A stretch of DNA of 64,000 bases from Micromonospora echinaurantiaca (GTDB lineage: Bacteria; Actinomycetota; Actinomycetes; Mycobacteriales; Micromonosporaceae): contig NZ_LT607750.1 of NCBI RefSeq assembly GCF_900090235.1, positions 5,447,001 to 5,511,000 of the forward strand, given 5' to 3'. Positions 16,923-25,192 of the stretch are shown here, one piece after another. The first letter of the stretch is position 1, and every line of letters starts with the position of its first letter. A program made the translations under genes and the position numbers. The notes under the pieces were generated by a model that saw nothing but the letters and a program-made list of their open reading frames with translations, had not been told where the DNA came from and did not search any database.

Positions 16923-17032
16923 TGTCAGGCCTCCCTCAGGGGGTCGATGCACGTGAACGTGCACCGTCAAGAGTAAACGTCCCGGCCAGTCCCGTGGAGA
17001 TCGGTGACCTGAGGGGAAGCTGAAAGTGTCGG

Positions 17033-17113
17033 TGCCCGGGGCGGGGGTCGAACCCGCACGCCTTGCGGCAGCCGCTTTTAAGGCGGCCGTGTCTGCCGTT
17101 CCACCACCCGGGC
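17033..17113 (-). tRNA. tRNA-Leu(UAA), bldA counterpart
   Basis: The minus strand folds into a class II tRNA. Acceptor arms are GCCCGGG and CCCGGGC, with discriminator A. The anticodon arm is GCCGC-CTTAAAA-GCGGC, with anticodon TAA at 17078-17080. A long variable arm and the T arm GCGGG-TTCGACC-CCCGC follow. The 3' CCA is not encoded (CCG follows). UUA is the rarest codon in high-GC actinomycetes; in Streptomyces this tRNA (bldA) controls development through TTA-containing genes. I noticed no in-frame TTA codon in the genes of this window. Confidence 0.95.
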
Positions 17114-17202
17114 GGGGGACACCGGCGCGTCGACACGCGTGGGTGCAGTGTCACGGTAGCGGGTCCTCGGCGACCCGGCGTACCCCGATGCCCGGCCCAC
17201 AC

Positions 17203-17208
17203 TAGGGT
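17203..17208 (+). promoter_or_regulatory. -10 box TAGGGT of a leaderless transcript
   Basis: TAGGGT followed by seven bases and the GTG at 17216. No Shine-Dalgarno sequence is present. Confidence 0.55.
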
Positions 17209-17215
17209 CAAGACC

Positions 17216-19063
17216 GTGAGCAGCGCAGCGCCCACGGCCCCCGACGCCGTCCCTGACCAGGCTGTCCACTCCACCGAAAGGGCGCTCGGGGCCCGGCTCG
17301 CCCGGTTGCGGGCGGCCGCCGCGCGCAACCGTACGGACCTGCTCGTCGGCCTGCTCTTCGTGGTGCTCGCCGGCTGGCTCACCCACGGCCTGTGGCCCGA
17401 CCCGACCGGCCGGACCCTGGCGCTCAACCCGGAGGACCAGGCCCTCTACGAGTGGTTCCTGGCGGTGGACGCACGCGCGCTGCTGGGCGACTTCGGCCTG
17501 CTCAGCGACCGCCTCAACGCGCCGGACGGGGTGAACCTGATGACCAACACCTCGGTCATCGCGCTCGGCGTGCTGCTCGCCCCGGTCACCCTGCTGCTCG
17601 GTGCGCCGGTCACCTTCGCGCTGCTCGCGGCGGGGAACCTGGCCGGCACCGCGATCGCCTGGTACCTGCTGTTCACCCGGACCCTGCGGGCCCGCCGGCT
17701 CGCCGCCGGGCTGGGCGCCGCGGTCTGCGGCTTCGGCCCGGGCATGGTCTCGCAGAGCAACAGCCATCTGCACATGACCGCCCAGTGGCTGGTGCCGATG
17801 ATCGTCTGGCTGGTCATCCGGATGCTGCGCGCCGCCGACCCGGGCCGTGCGGGCGGCGACGGCGCGGGGAGCACCGGGCCGGACCGGCGCCGGCTGACCA
17901 CCTCGGCGATCGGCCTCGCCGCCGCGGTGACCGCGCAGGTCTTCATCGGCGAGGAGGTGCTCTTTCTCTGCGCGGTCACGCTGCTGGTCATGGCGGTCGG
18001 CTACGCGGTGGTGGATCGGGACCTGGCCCGGCGCGCGCTGCCCGGCTTCGCCGGCGGGATGGCGCTCGCCACCGGGCTGGCCCTGCTCGCGCTCGCCGGG
18101 CCGCTGTGGTTCCAGTTCGCCGGCCCGCAGGGCGTCGCCGACGGGATGTTCAGCCCCGACTACTTCTCGGCGGACCTGCGCAGTTGGTGGTCGATCTCCC
18201 CGCTGTCGCTGGCCGGTGGCGCGGAGGCGGCCCGGCTCACCACCGGCCCGGCCGAGTACAACACCTTCCTCGGCTGGCCGCTGCTGACGGTCACCGTCGG
18301 CTGCGCGGTCTGGCTGGGCCGCCGCCCGCTGGTCGTCGCCTGTGTGGCCGGCGCGCTCGCGATGGGGGCGCTCTCCCTCGGCCCCCGGCTCGTGCTGGAC
18401 GGCGACCGCACCGCGCTGCCCGGCCCGTACGCCCTGATCGCCGGGCTGCCGGTGGTGGACGGGGCGCTGCCGATGCGGTTCGCCCTCGCCGTGCTGCCGC
18501 TGACCGCCACCCTGCTGGTGCTGGCGGTGGACCGGGCACTGCGCGACACCGGCCGGGTCCGCCGGGTGGTGCCGGCGCTGGTCGGCGCGGCGCTGCTGCC
18601 GCTGGTGCCGACGCCGCTGCCGACCGCCGACCGGCCGCCGGTGCCGGAGTTCATCACCGCCGGCCACTGGCGGCAGTGCGTGGAGCCGGGCGGGGTGCTG
18701 GTGCCGGTGCCGCTGCCCACCCCGAAGGATCCGTGGCCGATGCGCTGGGCGGCCGCCGCCGACGCCGGCTTCGGCATCCCGGAGGGCTTCTTCATCGGCC
18801 CGTACGGCCGGGGGGGCACCGCCGCGATGGGCACCTACAAGCAGCCCACCTCGGCGCTGCTGGCCGAGGTCGCCAAGCGCGGCCTGCAACCGGCCATCGG
18901 CGACGAGCAGCGCCAGCAGGCGAAGAAGGACGCCGACTTCTGGGGCGCGTCGTGCGTGGCGCTGGCGGTGGACACCCCGCACGCGGAGAGCCTGCGCGGC
19001 ACGCTGGAGCAGCTCTACGGCCCGGCCACCCGGATCGCCGACGCCTGGATCTGGCGGGTCTGA
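17216..19063 (+). CDS. Polytopic membrane protein, GT-C glycosyltransferase-like
   Basis: A 615-residue protein with a short soluble N-terminus, about eleven or more hydrophobic segments and a C-terminal extracytoplasmic part of about 120 residues (with PTPKDPWPMRWAAAADAGF). An early loop after the first membrane segment has NPEDQALYEWFLA, with acidic residues where GT-C enzymes have their catalytic motif, and QSNSHLHMTAQW follows later. This suggests transfer of a sugar from a lipid-linked donor, but no donor or acceptor can be named. The start at GTG 17216 is supported by the leaderless promoter geometry. The long antisense frames over this gene are shadows. Confidence 0.65.
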   Translation: MSSAAPTAPDAVPDQAVHSTERALGARLARLRAAAARNRTDLLVGLLFVVLAGWLTHGLWPDPTGRTLALNPEDQALYEWFLAVDARALLGDFGLLSDRLNAPDGVNLMTNTSVIALGVLLAPVTLLLGAPVTFALLAAGNLAGTAIAWYLLFTRTLRARRLAAGLGAAVCGFGPGMVSQSNSHLHMTAQWLVPMIVWLVIRMLRAADPGRAGGDGAGSTGPDRRRLTTSAIGLAAAVTAQVFIGEEVLFLCAVTLLVMAVGYAVVDRDLARRALPGFAGGMALATGLALLALAGPLWFQFAGPQGVADGMFSPDYFSADLRSWWSISPLSLAGGAEAARLTTGPAEYNTFLGWPLLTVTVGCAVWLGRRPLVVACVAGALAMGALSLGPRLVLDGDRTALPGPYALIAGLPVVDGALPMRFALAVLPLTATLLVLAVDRALRDTGRVRRVVPALVGAALLPLVPTPLPTADRPPVPEFITAGHWRQCVEPGGVLVPVPLPTPKDPWPMRWAAAADAGFGIPEGFFIGPYGRGGTAAMGTYKQPTSALLAEVAKRGLQPAIGDEQRQQAKKDADFWGASCVALAVDTPHAESLRGTLEQLYGPATRIADAWIWRV

Positions 19064-19096
19064 CCACCCTCGGCACGGCCGGGCGCGAGACGGCGA

Positions 19097-19125
19097 ACGC
19101 CCCTCCGCCGGGGGCGGAAGGGCGT
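19097..19125. terminator. Bidirectional terminator between convergent genes
   Basis: Inverted repeat ACGCCC.TCCGCC / GGCGGA.GGGCGT with a short loop and one mismatch, located between the GT-C-like gene and the NADH dehydrogenase gene. Confidence 0.75.
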
Positions 19126-19143
19126 CCGTCGACGTGCCGTGGG

Positions 19144-20475
19144 TCAGCGGCGCGCGGCGCCGACCGGCTGGGACGCCTCGGCGAACTCCTCGCGCGGGTC
19201 GTGCAGCTGGCCGAGGGCGACCACCTCGCGCTTGAGGAAGAACGCCAGGGTCCAGTCGACCACCACTCGGACCTTTCGGTTGAACGAGGGGATCCGGCTC
19301 ATGTGGTACGTCCGGTGCATGAACCAGGCCGGCCAGCCCTTCATCTTGACGCCGTACACCTGGGCCACGCCCTTGTGCAGGCCGAGGCTGGCCACGCTGC
19401 CGGCGTGCTTGTGCTTGTACTCCACCGGCTCCCGGCCGCGGATGACGGCGACGATGTTGTCGGCCATCCGGGCGGCCTGGCGCACCGCGTGCTGGGCGCT
19501 CGGCGAGCAGTACGCCCCGGGCGGGCCGGTCAGGTCGGGCACGGCCGCGCAGTCGCCAGCGCTCCACGCGCCGTCGATCACCCGGCCGCCGTCGACCACC
19601 TGCAGCGTCGGCAGGCAGGTGACCCGGCGCCGCTCGTCGCGCGGGAAGTCGGTCGCGTCCAGCAGCGGCGACGGCTTGACGCCGGCCGTCCAGACGATGG
19701 TGTCGGACTTGAAGCTGTCGCCGTCGGAGAGCTTGACCACCCCGTCGACGCAGGACTCCAGCCGGGTGTCCAGCCGGATGTCCATGTCCCGCTTGAGCAG
19801 CTGCTGGACGGTGTAGGCGCCCATGTCCCGGTCGACCTCGGGCAGCACCCGCTGGGTCGCCTCGACCAGCACCCAGCGCATGTCCGTCGGCTTCAGCTCC
19901 GGGTAGTAGCGCAGCGCGTCGCGGGCCATGTCCTCCATCTCGGCGAGCGCCTCGATGCCGGCGTACCCGCCGCCGACGAAGACGAAGGTCAGCGCGCTGC
20001 GGCGGACGTCCGGGTCGGGCGTGGCGGCCGCCACGTCGAGCCGGTCCAGCACGTGGTTGCGCAGGTAGATCGCCTCGCCGATGGTCTTGAACCCGATGCC
20101 GTGTTCGTGCAGGCCGGGGATCGGCAGGGTCCGGGAGACCGAACCGGGTGCCACCACCACGTGGTCGTACCGGATCTCCCGGGTCGGGCCGCTGATCGGC
20201 TGCACCACGGCGGTCCTGCGGTCGTGGTCGATCCGCGTCACCGCGCCCGCCACCACCTTGCACCGGCGCAACTCCCGTCGCAGCGGCACCACGGAGTGCC
20301 GCGGGGAGATGTTGCCGGCCGCCGCCTCGGGCAGGAACGGCTGGTAGGTCATGTGGGGCTGCGGGTCCACCACGATGACCTCAGCCTCACGGGAGCTGAG
20401 CTTCTTCGACAGGCGCAGGGCCGCGTAGAGACCGACGTGCCCGGCACCCACCACAAGGATCCGCTTCGGATTCAC
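19144..20475 (-). CDS. ndh: Type II NADH dehydrogenase / NAD(P)/FAD-dependent oxidoreductase
   Basis: Flavoprotein (443 aa). The FAD-binding GAGHVG is at 10-15, the NAD-binding VFVGGGYAGIE near 166-176, and a second FAD motif DGAWSAGDCAA is near 315. The C-terminus (VRVVVDWTLAFFLKREVV) is amphipathic, as expected for peripheral membrane attachment. NDH-2 enzymes pass electrons from NADH to menaquinone without pumping protons. The GTG start at 20475 has GGGGAAAG upstream. A sulfide:quinone-reductase-like role is less likely because no redox Cys pair is seen. Confidence 0.88.
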   Translation of the reverse strand: MNPKRILVVGAGHVGLYAALRLSKKLSSREAEVIVVDPQPHMTYQPFLPEAAAGNISPRHSVVPLRRELRRCKVVAGAVTRIDHDRRTAVVQPISGPTREIRYDHVVVAPGSVSRTLPIPGLHEHGIGFKTIGEAIYLRNHVLDRLDVAAATPDPDVRRSALTFVFVGGGYAGIEALAEMEDMARDALRYYPELKPTDMRWVLVEATQRVLPEVDRDMGAYTVQQLLKRDMDIRLDTRLESCVDGVVKLSDGDSFKSDTIVWTAGVKPSPLLDATDFPRDERRRVTCLPTLQVVDGGRVIDGAWSAGDCAAVPDLTGPPGAYCSPSAQHAVRQAARMADNIVAVIRGREPVEYKHKHAGSVASLGLHKGVAQVYGVKMKGWPAWFMHRTYHMSRIPSFNRKVRVVVDWTLAFFLKREVVALGQLHDPREEFAEASQPVGAARR

Positions 20476-20601
20476 GTCATCTATCTTTCCCCGGGCGGCT
20501 CGGCTAATCCCGTCCGCGCCCCCCTTCTGTGACCGAGCACAACCCCTGTGACCTGCGCAACGTGGGCGGCTGGGGTGCCGTCGCCGGGCCTGCCCCGGGC
20601 G

Positions 20602-21165
20602 TCACCTGCGGCGCAGCAGCCACCCCAGCAACGCGGTCACCCCGGCCGCCACCAGCAGACCAGCGACCGTCACCAGCTGGAATCCGCCGTCGCCGCCGGC
20701 CCCGGCGATCTCCGCCAACAGCACCCCGAGCACCGCGGCGGCGAGCACCACCGCGCCGGCCCGGATCAGCCAGCGGACCAGCACGTCCGGGTCGACCACC
20801 GCGTCGTACGGCAGCACCGCGGCGAGCGCGCAGAGGGTGTGGGTGAGGTACAGCACCGCCGCCACGGCGAGCAGCCGCCAGAGCGCGATCGGCCGGCCGT
20901 ACCCGTCGGTGGCCAGCAACCACCCGCCGACGGTGACCAGCGCCGCGAAGGTCGGCCAGACCCGGCGTGGCCCGACCGCGGGCAGCACCGCCACCAGCAC
21001 CAACGCGCCGAGCGGCCGCCCGGACAGCACCTGCGCCGGGTACGCCAGCACGAAGCCCACCAGCACGCTGAGGAAGATGCCGGCGCGTACCAGCAGCGGG
21101 GTGAGGCTGACCCGACCGGCCGCGCGCCGGACCGCCCGGACCCGTTCGGTGACCGCGTCGATCAT
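20602..21165 (-). CDS. Hypothetical membrane protein (187 aa), last gene of the MoxR/DUF58 operon
   Basis: About six hydrophobic segments and a basic C-terminus (GWLLRRR). No family recognised. The ATG at 21163-21165 is chosen because it overlaps the preceding mini-ORF stop as ATGA. The longer frame to 21255 would consist only of repeat-derived residues. The gene is connected to the DUF58 gene by three 59-bp coupled repeats plus one shorter unit, so it is probably translated by successive re-initiation. Confidence 0.75.
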   Translation of the reverse strand: MIDAVTERVRAVRRAAGRVSLTPLLVRAGIFLSVLVGFVLAYPAQVLSGRPLGALVLVAVLPAVGPRRVWPTFAALVTVGGWLLATDGYGRPIALWRLLAVAAVLYLTHTLCALAAVLPYDAVVDPDVLVRWLIRAGAVVLAAAVLGVLLAEIAGAGGDGGFQLVTVAGLLVAAGVTALLGWLLRRR

Positions 21166-21209
21166 CCGCGCCCGCTCCCGTCCGCCACCGCGAGCCGCCG
21201 CCCGCTCAC
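21162..21209 (-). repeat. Degenerate coupled unit (15 codons) before the last operon gene
   Basis: GTG AGC GGG CGG ... CGC GGA TGA. It starts on the GTGA overlap with the last 59-bp unit and stops on the ATGA overlap with the membrane-protein start, 44 bases later. Only its first bases resemble the repeat, so it is either a decayed repeat or the original gene junction. Confidence 0.7.
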
Positions 21210-21268
21210 CGGACCGCCTTCGTTCGCGACTGCGGGGCTCGCAAACCCGGCTCACTCCTCGCGCTCAC
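21206..21268 (-). repeat. 59-bp coupled repeat (family 2), unit 3
   Basis: A 20-codon mini-ORF (MSARSEPGLRA...), one base different from units 1 and 2 by eye (GCGGTC for GTGGTC near the 3' end). Start and stop lie in GTGA overlaps. It contains GTTTGCGA / TCGCGAAC arms that can form an 8-bp stem with one G-U pair. Confidence 0.9.
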
Positions 21269-21327
21269 CGGACCACCTTCGTTCGCGACTGCGGGGCTCG
21301 CAAACCCGGCTCACTCCTCGCGCTCAC
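21265..21327 (-). repeat. 59-bp coupled repeat (family 2), unit 2
   Basis: Identical to unit 1. It begins at GTG 21327 and ends at TGA 21265-21267, both in 4-base GTGA overlaps. Confidence 0.9.
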
Positions 21328-21386
21328 CGGACCACCTTCGTTCGCGACTGCGGGGCTCGCAAACCCGGCTCACTCCTCGCGCTCAC
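21324..21386 (-). repeat. 59-bp coupled repeat (family 2), unit 1
   Basis: The GTG at 21386-21384 overlaps the DUF58 stop (21383-21385) as GTGA. The unit encodes 20 residues (MSARSEPGLRA ... SRTKVVR). Its sequence is unrelated to the 80-bp family, but its construction is the same. Confidence 0.9.
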
Positions 21387-22786
21387 CGGGCACCCACCCG
21401 GGGAGCGGTGGCCAGCCGGGCCACGTCGCGCAGCACCTGGTCCAGGCTGCCCGCGCCGGCCCAACCCACCACCGGCACGCCGTGCTCGCGCAGCTGCCCG
21501 ATCATCGTGTCCCGGTCCAGCCGCCACAGCCGGTACGCCACCTCCGCCCAGCCGCGGTCCTTCGGCACCGGCAGGTCGGCCGGCAGGGTGTCCACCGCGA
21601 CCACGAACCGACCCGAGCGGGCCAGCCGGGCCAGCATCTGCGCCGACCGCTCGTCCAGCAGCGGGGTGAGCACCACCACCAGCGCGTCGGCGGCGAGCAG
21701 CTGCGGCCCGAACACCTGGTCGTACGGCTCGTGCGGGGAGTGCTCGGGGCGCACGTCGAGCAGCCACTCCAGCACGGTCAGGTACTGCCGGCGGCCGGTG
21801 GCCGGGCGCAGCCGGCGGGCGCTCGGGCCGTACTCGAGCAGCGAGACCCGGTCGCCCCGGTGCAGGTAGTGCTCGGCGATCGCGGCCGCCGCCCGGACCG
21901 TGGTGTCCAGCACCGAGGCGGCGCCGTCGACGCCACCGGAGCGGCCCGCCTCGGCGAGCACGTCGAGCAGGACGACCACCTCCGCGTCCCGGTCGGACAG
22001 GGTGGCCGCCACGTGCAGTTGCCGGGCCCGCAGCGAGACCCGCCAGTCGATGCGGCGCAGCCGGTCACCGGGCGCGAAGACGCGCACCCCGGCCAGCTCG
22101 CCGCCCTCGCCGGGCCGGCGCGAGTGGTGCGCGCCGACCAGGCCGGCGGCCCGGGGCATCGCCTCGACCGCCTCGAACGGCTCGGTCTTCGGGTAGACCC
22201 GGGTGCGGACCGGTTCGGTGATCACCGCGCGGGAGACGAGCAGGCCCTGCGCGGCGGCGACCCGCGCTCCGGCCGGGCCGACCGGGTGTCGCCCCCAGCG
22301 CAGCGCCCGACCGGCGAGCTCCAGGTCGACCGCGGTGGCGGTGGCGAGCGAGGTGACGAACGGGCGGTCGGCCACCGCCGGGGCACCCGGCCCGGGGGCG
22401 GTGGCGATCGCGGCGCCGGCGATGCTGGCCCGCTCGATGCGCAGCCAGGGGGAGACCCGGGCGCGGACCACCGTCACGTCGTAGTCCACCCTGTCCGGGT
22501 TGCCGACGGTGACCGTGCCGACGACCTCGCCCCCCTCGACCAGGTGGTCGTCCCCGCCGGCGATCCACACCTGGGGCAGCCCGGTCGGCCGGCGGTGCAG
22601 CGCGTACGCCGTGCCGAGCGCGATCGGCGCGGCCAGCACGATCAGGTCGACCCGGCCGAGCAGCACCGCCGCGATCAGCAGCAGGCCGGTCAGCAGCACC
22701 GCCCGGCCGAGCGCCCAGGTGGGCACCCAGCCGGGCGACGGCTCCGGCTCACCCGCGTCGACGCGCGGCACCGTGGACCTGGCCAT
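21383..22786 (-). CDS. DUF58 domain-containing protein (vWA-like)
   Basis: A 467-residue protein with two N-terminal membrane helices (about 28-60) and a C-terminal half with the DUF58 signature GDRLRRIDWRVSLRARQLHV followed by the vWA-like fold (EVVVLLDVLAEAG). DUF58 proteins are found almost always beside MoxR ATPases and are thought to act in metal insertion or in assembly at the membrane. The ATG overlaps the MoxR stop (TGATG), and its own stop overlaps the first 59-bp repeat. Confidence 0.9.
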   Translation of the reverse strand: MARSTVPRVDAGEPEPSPGWVPTWALGRAVLLTGLLLIAAVLLGRVDLIVLAAPIALGTAYALHRRPTGLPQVWIAGGDDHLVEGGEVVGTVTVGNPDRVDYDVTVVRARVSPWLRIERASIAGAAIATAPGPGAPAVADRPFVTSLATATAVDLELAGRALRWGRHPVGPAGARVAAAQGLLVSRAVITEPVRTRVYPKTEPFEAVEAMPRAAGLVGAHHSRRPGEGGELAGVRVFAPGDRLRRIDWRVSLRARQLHVAATLSDRDAEVVVLLDVLAEAGRSGGVDGAASVLDTTVRAAAAIAEHYLHRGDRVSLLEYGPSARRLRPATGRRQYLTVLEWLLDVRPEHSPHEPYDQVFGPQLLAADALVVVLTPLLDERSAQMLARLARSGRFVVAVDTLPADLPVPKDRGWAEVAYRLWRLDRDTMIGQLREHGVPVVGWAGAGSLDQVLRDVARLATAPRVGAR

Positions 22787-23793
22787 CAGCGCCCGGGCCG
22801 GCCGGCGGCGTAGCTGGGCAGAGCGCCGCTGGCCGGGGCCGGCGTGCCGGCGAGCACCTCACCGACCACGAAGGACGGATCGACCCGGCGCAGCCACATC
22901 TCCGGGCGCAGCGTGATCCGGTGCGCCAGCGCCGGCGCGGCGACCTCCTTGACGTCCTCCGGCACCACGTAGTCCCGGCCGGCGAGGACCGCCCGCACCC
23001 GGGCCAGCAGCAGCAGCGCCAGCGATCCGCGCGGTGAGGCGCCGACCAGCACCGACGGGTGCTCGCGGGTGGCCGCCGTCAGCGCCACGATGTAGCGGCC
23101 CACCGAGTCCTCCACCACCACGTCCTCCAGCGCGGCCTGCATGGCGCGCAGCGTGACGGCGTCGACCACCGGCTTGATCTCGGCCTCCTCGCGGCGGCGG
23201 GCCATCCGCCGGCGCAGCACCTCCCACTCCTCCTCCTGCTCCGGGTAGCCGAACGACACCCGCAGCAGGAACCGGTCGAGCTGCGCCTCGGGCAGCGGGT
23301 AGGTGCCCTCGTACTCGATCGGGTTGGCGGTGGCCAGCACGTGGAACGGCTCGTCCAGCCGGTACGTCACGCCCTCGACCGAGACCTGCTTCTCCTGCAT
23401 CGCCTCCAGCAGCGCCGACTGGGTCTTCGGCGGGGTCCGGTTGATCTCGTCGGCGAGCAGCAGGTTGGTGAAGACCGGGCCGGCCCGGAAGGCGAAGTCA
23501 CCGCTGCGCTGGTCGTACAGGAACGAGCCGGTGACGTCGGCGGGCAGCAGGTCCGGGGTGAACTGGAGCCGGCGGAAATCCAGCCCGAGTGCCTGGGCGA
23601 AGGAGCGGGCGGTCAGCGTCTTGCCCAGCCCGGGCAGGTCCTCCAGCAGCACGTGGCCGCCGGCCAGGATCCCGGCGAGGACGAGCTCCAGGGCTTCCCG
23701 CTTGCCGACCACGACCTGGCCGACCGCGTCCAGCACCGCCCGGGCGAGGTGGCCGACCTCGGTGGCGGGGATCGTCCGGTCGACGTCGTTCAT
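22786..23793 (-). CDS. MoxR-family AAA+ ATPase
   Basis: A 335-residue AAA+ chaperone-like ATPase. Walker A is LEDLPGLGKT (50-59), Walker B LLLADEINR (111-119), with a sensor region ATANPIEYEGTYPLPEAQLDRF. The C-terminal lid contains DPSFVVGEVL. It probably remodels or activates membrane partner proteins together with the DUF58 gene product. It overlaps both neighbours by one base (TGATG). Confidence 0.95.
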   Translation of the reverse strand: MNDVDRTIPATEVGHLARAVLDAVGQVVVGKREALELVLAGILAGGHVLLEDLPGLGKTLTARSFAQALGLDFRRLQFTPDLLPADVTGSFLYDQRSGDFAFRAGPVFTNLLLADEINRTPPKTQSALLEAMQEKQVSVEGVTYRLDEPFHVLATANPIEYEGTYPLPEAQLDRFLLRVSFGYPEQEEEWEVLRRRMARRREEAEIKPVVDAVTLRAMQAALEDVVVEDSVGRYIVALTAATREHPSVLVGASPRGSLALLLLARVRAVLAGRDYVVPEDVKEVAAPALAHRITLRPEMWLRRVDPSFVVGEVLAGTPAPASGALPSYAAGRPGR

Positions 23794-24380
23794 CAGATGC
23801 TCTCCAGTTCGGCGACGATCGCCGCGAGGTCACGCGGCGACGGGGTACGGCGGGGCGGGGTCTCCAGGAACGTCCACAGCCGCTCGCCCAGCAGGGCGCG
23901 GGCCCGGGCCGGATCCGACTCGCGGGTCACGCCGTGCCGCTGGCGCAGCCGCTCGTCGGCCAGCTCACCGAGCCGGGGCAGGATCACCTTGGTGAACCGT
24001 TCCGGCCGGGTGGCGGACCAGTCCAGCGGCACCTCCCAGCCGTTGATCGCGGTCCGCAGTGCGTCCCGGGCGCCCCAGTTCCAGACGCCGTCGTCCACGC
24101 CGACGGAGGCCCGGGGTCCGGCGCCCGGCAGCGGCGGCGGGGGCGTCAGCGCGGCGACGATCCGGCGCACCGCGAAGAGCGCGAGCACCCCGGCGACCAG
24201 GATCAGCAGGGAGACCCGCAGGCCGACCGCGCGCAGCCCGGCGACCAGCACGACCACCACCGCCGCCATGCCGGCCAGGGTGCGCAGCACCTGCCCGACC
24301 CGGCCGCCCCGGTCCCGCTCGTCGGCCCGGGGCCGCTCCTCCTCGAAGCTGAGCAGGTCGTCGATGCTGGTGCTGCTCAT
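23793..24380 (-). CDS. Hypothetical membrane protein of the MoxR operon (195 aa)
   Basis: Acidic N-terminus (SSTSIDDLLSFEEE), two close hydrophobic segments (about 32-72), then a soluble domain of about 115 residues. No family recognised. Its place between the DUF4129 and MoxR genes, with overlaps on both sides, marks it as a component of the same membrane system. Confidence 0.8.
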   Translation of the reverse strand: MSSTSIDDLLSFEEERPRADERDRGGRVGQVLRTLAGMAAVVVVLVAGLRAVGLRVSLLILVAGVLALFAVRRIVAALTPPPPLPGAGPRASVGVDDGVWNWGARDALRTAINGWEVPLDWSATRPERFTKVILPRLGELADERLRQRHGVTRESDPARARALLGERLWTFLETPPRRTPSPRDLAAIVAELESI

Positions 24381-25114
24381 GACGCCGGCTCCGCCCCGAC
24401 CACCGTGGTGAGCTCACCACGCAGCCGGCGCAGCGCGGCGCGGGCCTGGTCCCGGGTGTGTTCGTCGACCGGGTGGGTGGCGTACCGCGCCTCCCGGTAG
24501 ACGTGGGCGAACTCGGCCAGCACGTCGGCGCTGACGATCGCCGGCACACCGGCGTCCGGGTCCCCCCGCAGCAGGCGGGTGACCAGGTCGGTGGGGGTGT
24601 CCCCGGGCAGCCGGGGGACGCCGGCCGCGGCGGCCGCCTCCTCCAGCCGGACCCAGCAGGCGATCACCGCGGTCCGCGGGTCGGTGTCCCGGTCGTCCAG
24701 CTCGACCAGGCCGGCGTCGAGGGCGGCGACCACCTCGCGGGCGGTGCCCTCGGCGGTACGCCGGGCCGGCTGCACCGGCAGCGCCCGGGTGGTCCGGCGG
24801 ATCGCGCCCCGGACCAGGGTCCAGGCCAGGTAGCCGAACGCGACCAACGCGGCCAACCCGAGCAGCACGATCGCCACGGTGCCGAGCCACTGCGGGATCT
24901 GCGCCCTGGTGGCCTCCCCCGCGTCCCGTGGCTCGACCGGTATCGACGGCGGCGGTTGCACCGACGGGTAGTCCGGGACGTAGGGGACGTTGTCGGCGGC
25001 GGGCGGAATCCGGCTCGCGCCGATCGACGAGTGCGCGGCCGCCAGCGCGGCGACGGCGAGCAGGGCGACTACCGCCGCCACCGGCCACCACCTGCGCAAC
25101 CCGCTGAGATCCAT
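24377..25114 (-). CDS. DUF4129 domain-containing membrane protein
   Basis: A 245-residue protein with an N-terminal membrane helix (about 10-28), a proline-rich outside loop (PSVQPPPSIPVEP), a second helix (about 78-100) and a C-terminal DUF4129 domain (WVRLEEAAAAAGVPR...DTPTDLVTRLL...YREARYATHPV). It is the first gene of the DUF4129-X-MoxR-DUF58 operon. GGAGG precedes the ATG at good spacing. The stop overlaps the next start as ATGA. In some actinobacteria this domain is fused to transglutaminase-like proteins of the same cluster; here that gene is not adjacent. Confidence 0.85.
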   Translation of the reverse strand: MDLSGLRRWWPVAAVVALLAVAALAAAHSSIGASRIPPAADNVPYVPDYPSVQPPPSIPVEPRDAGEATRAQIPQWLGTVAIVLLGLAALVAFGYLAWTLVRGAIRRTTRALPVQPARRTAEGTAREVVAALDAGLVELDDRDTDPRTAVIACWVRLEEAAAAAGVPRLPGDTPTDLVTRLLRGDPDAGVPAIVSADVLAEFAHVYREARYATHPVDEHTRDQARAALRRLRGELTTVVGAEPAS

Positions 25115-25192
25115 CCGGGACTACCTCCGGACCATCGGGGCACACCGCAACGGTCGGTGAGTTCCGTCCGTCATCGTCACCGCCCCGCCGTT

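Noticed and set aside
17078..20263. 1061-codon minus-strand frame across the tRNA, GT-C-like gene and part of ndh
   Set aside because: It crosses a tRNA and two real genes, with low-complexity translation.
21162..21386. Possible CRISPR array (regular direct repeats)
   Set aside because: The units are directly adjacent with no variable spacers and no cas genes; they form coupled mini-ORFs instead.
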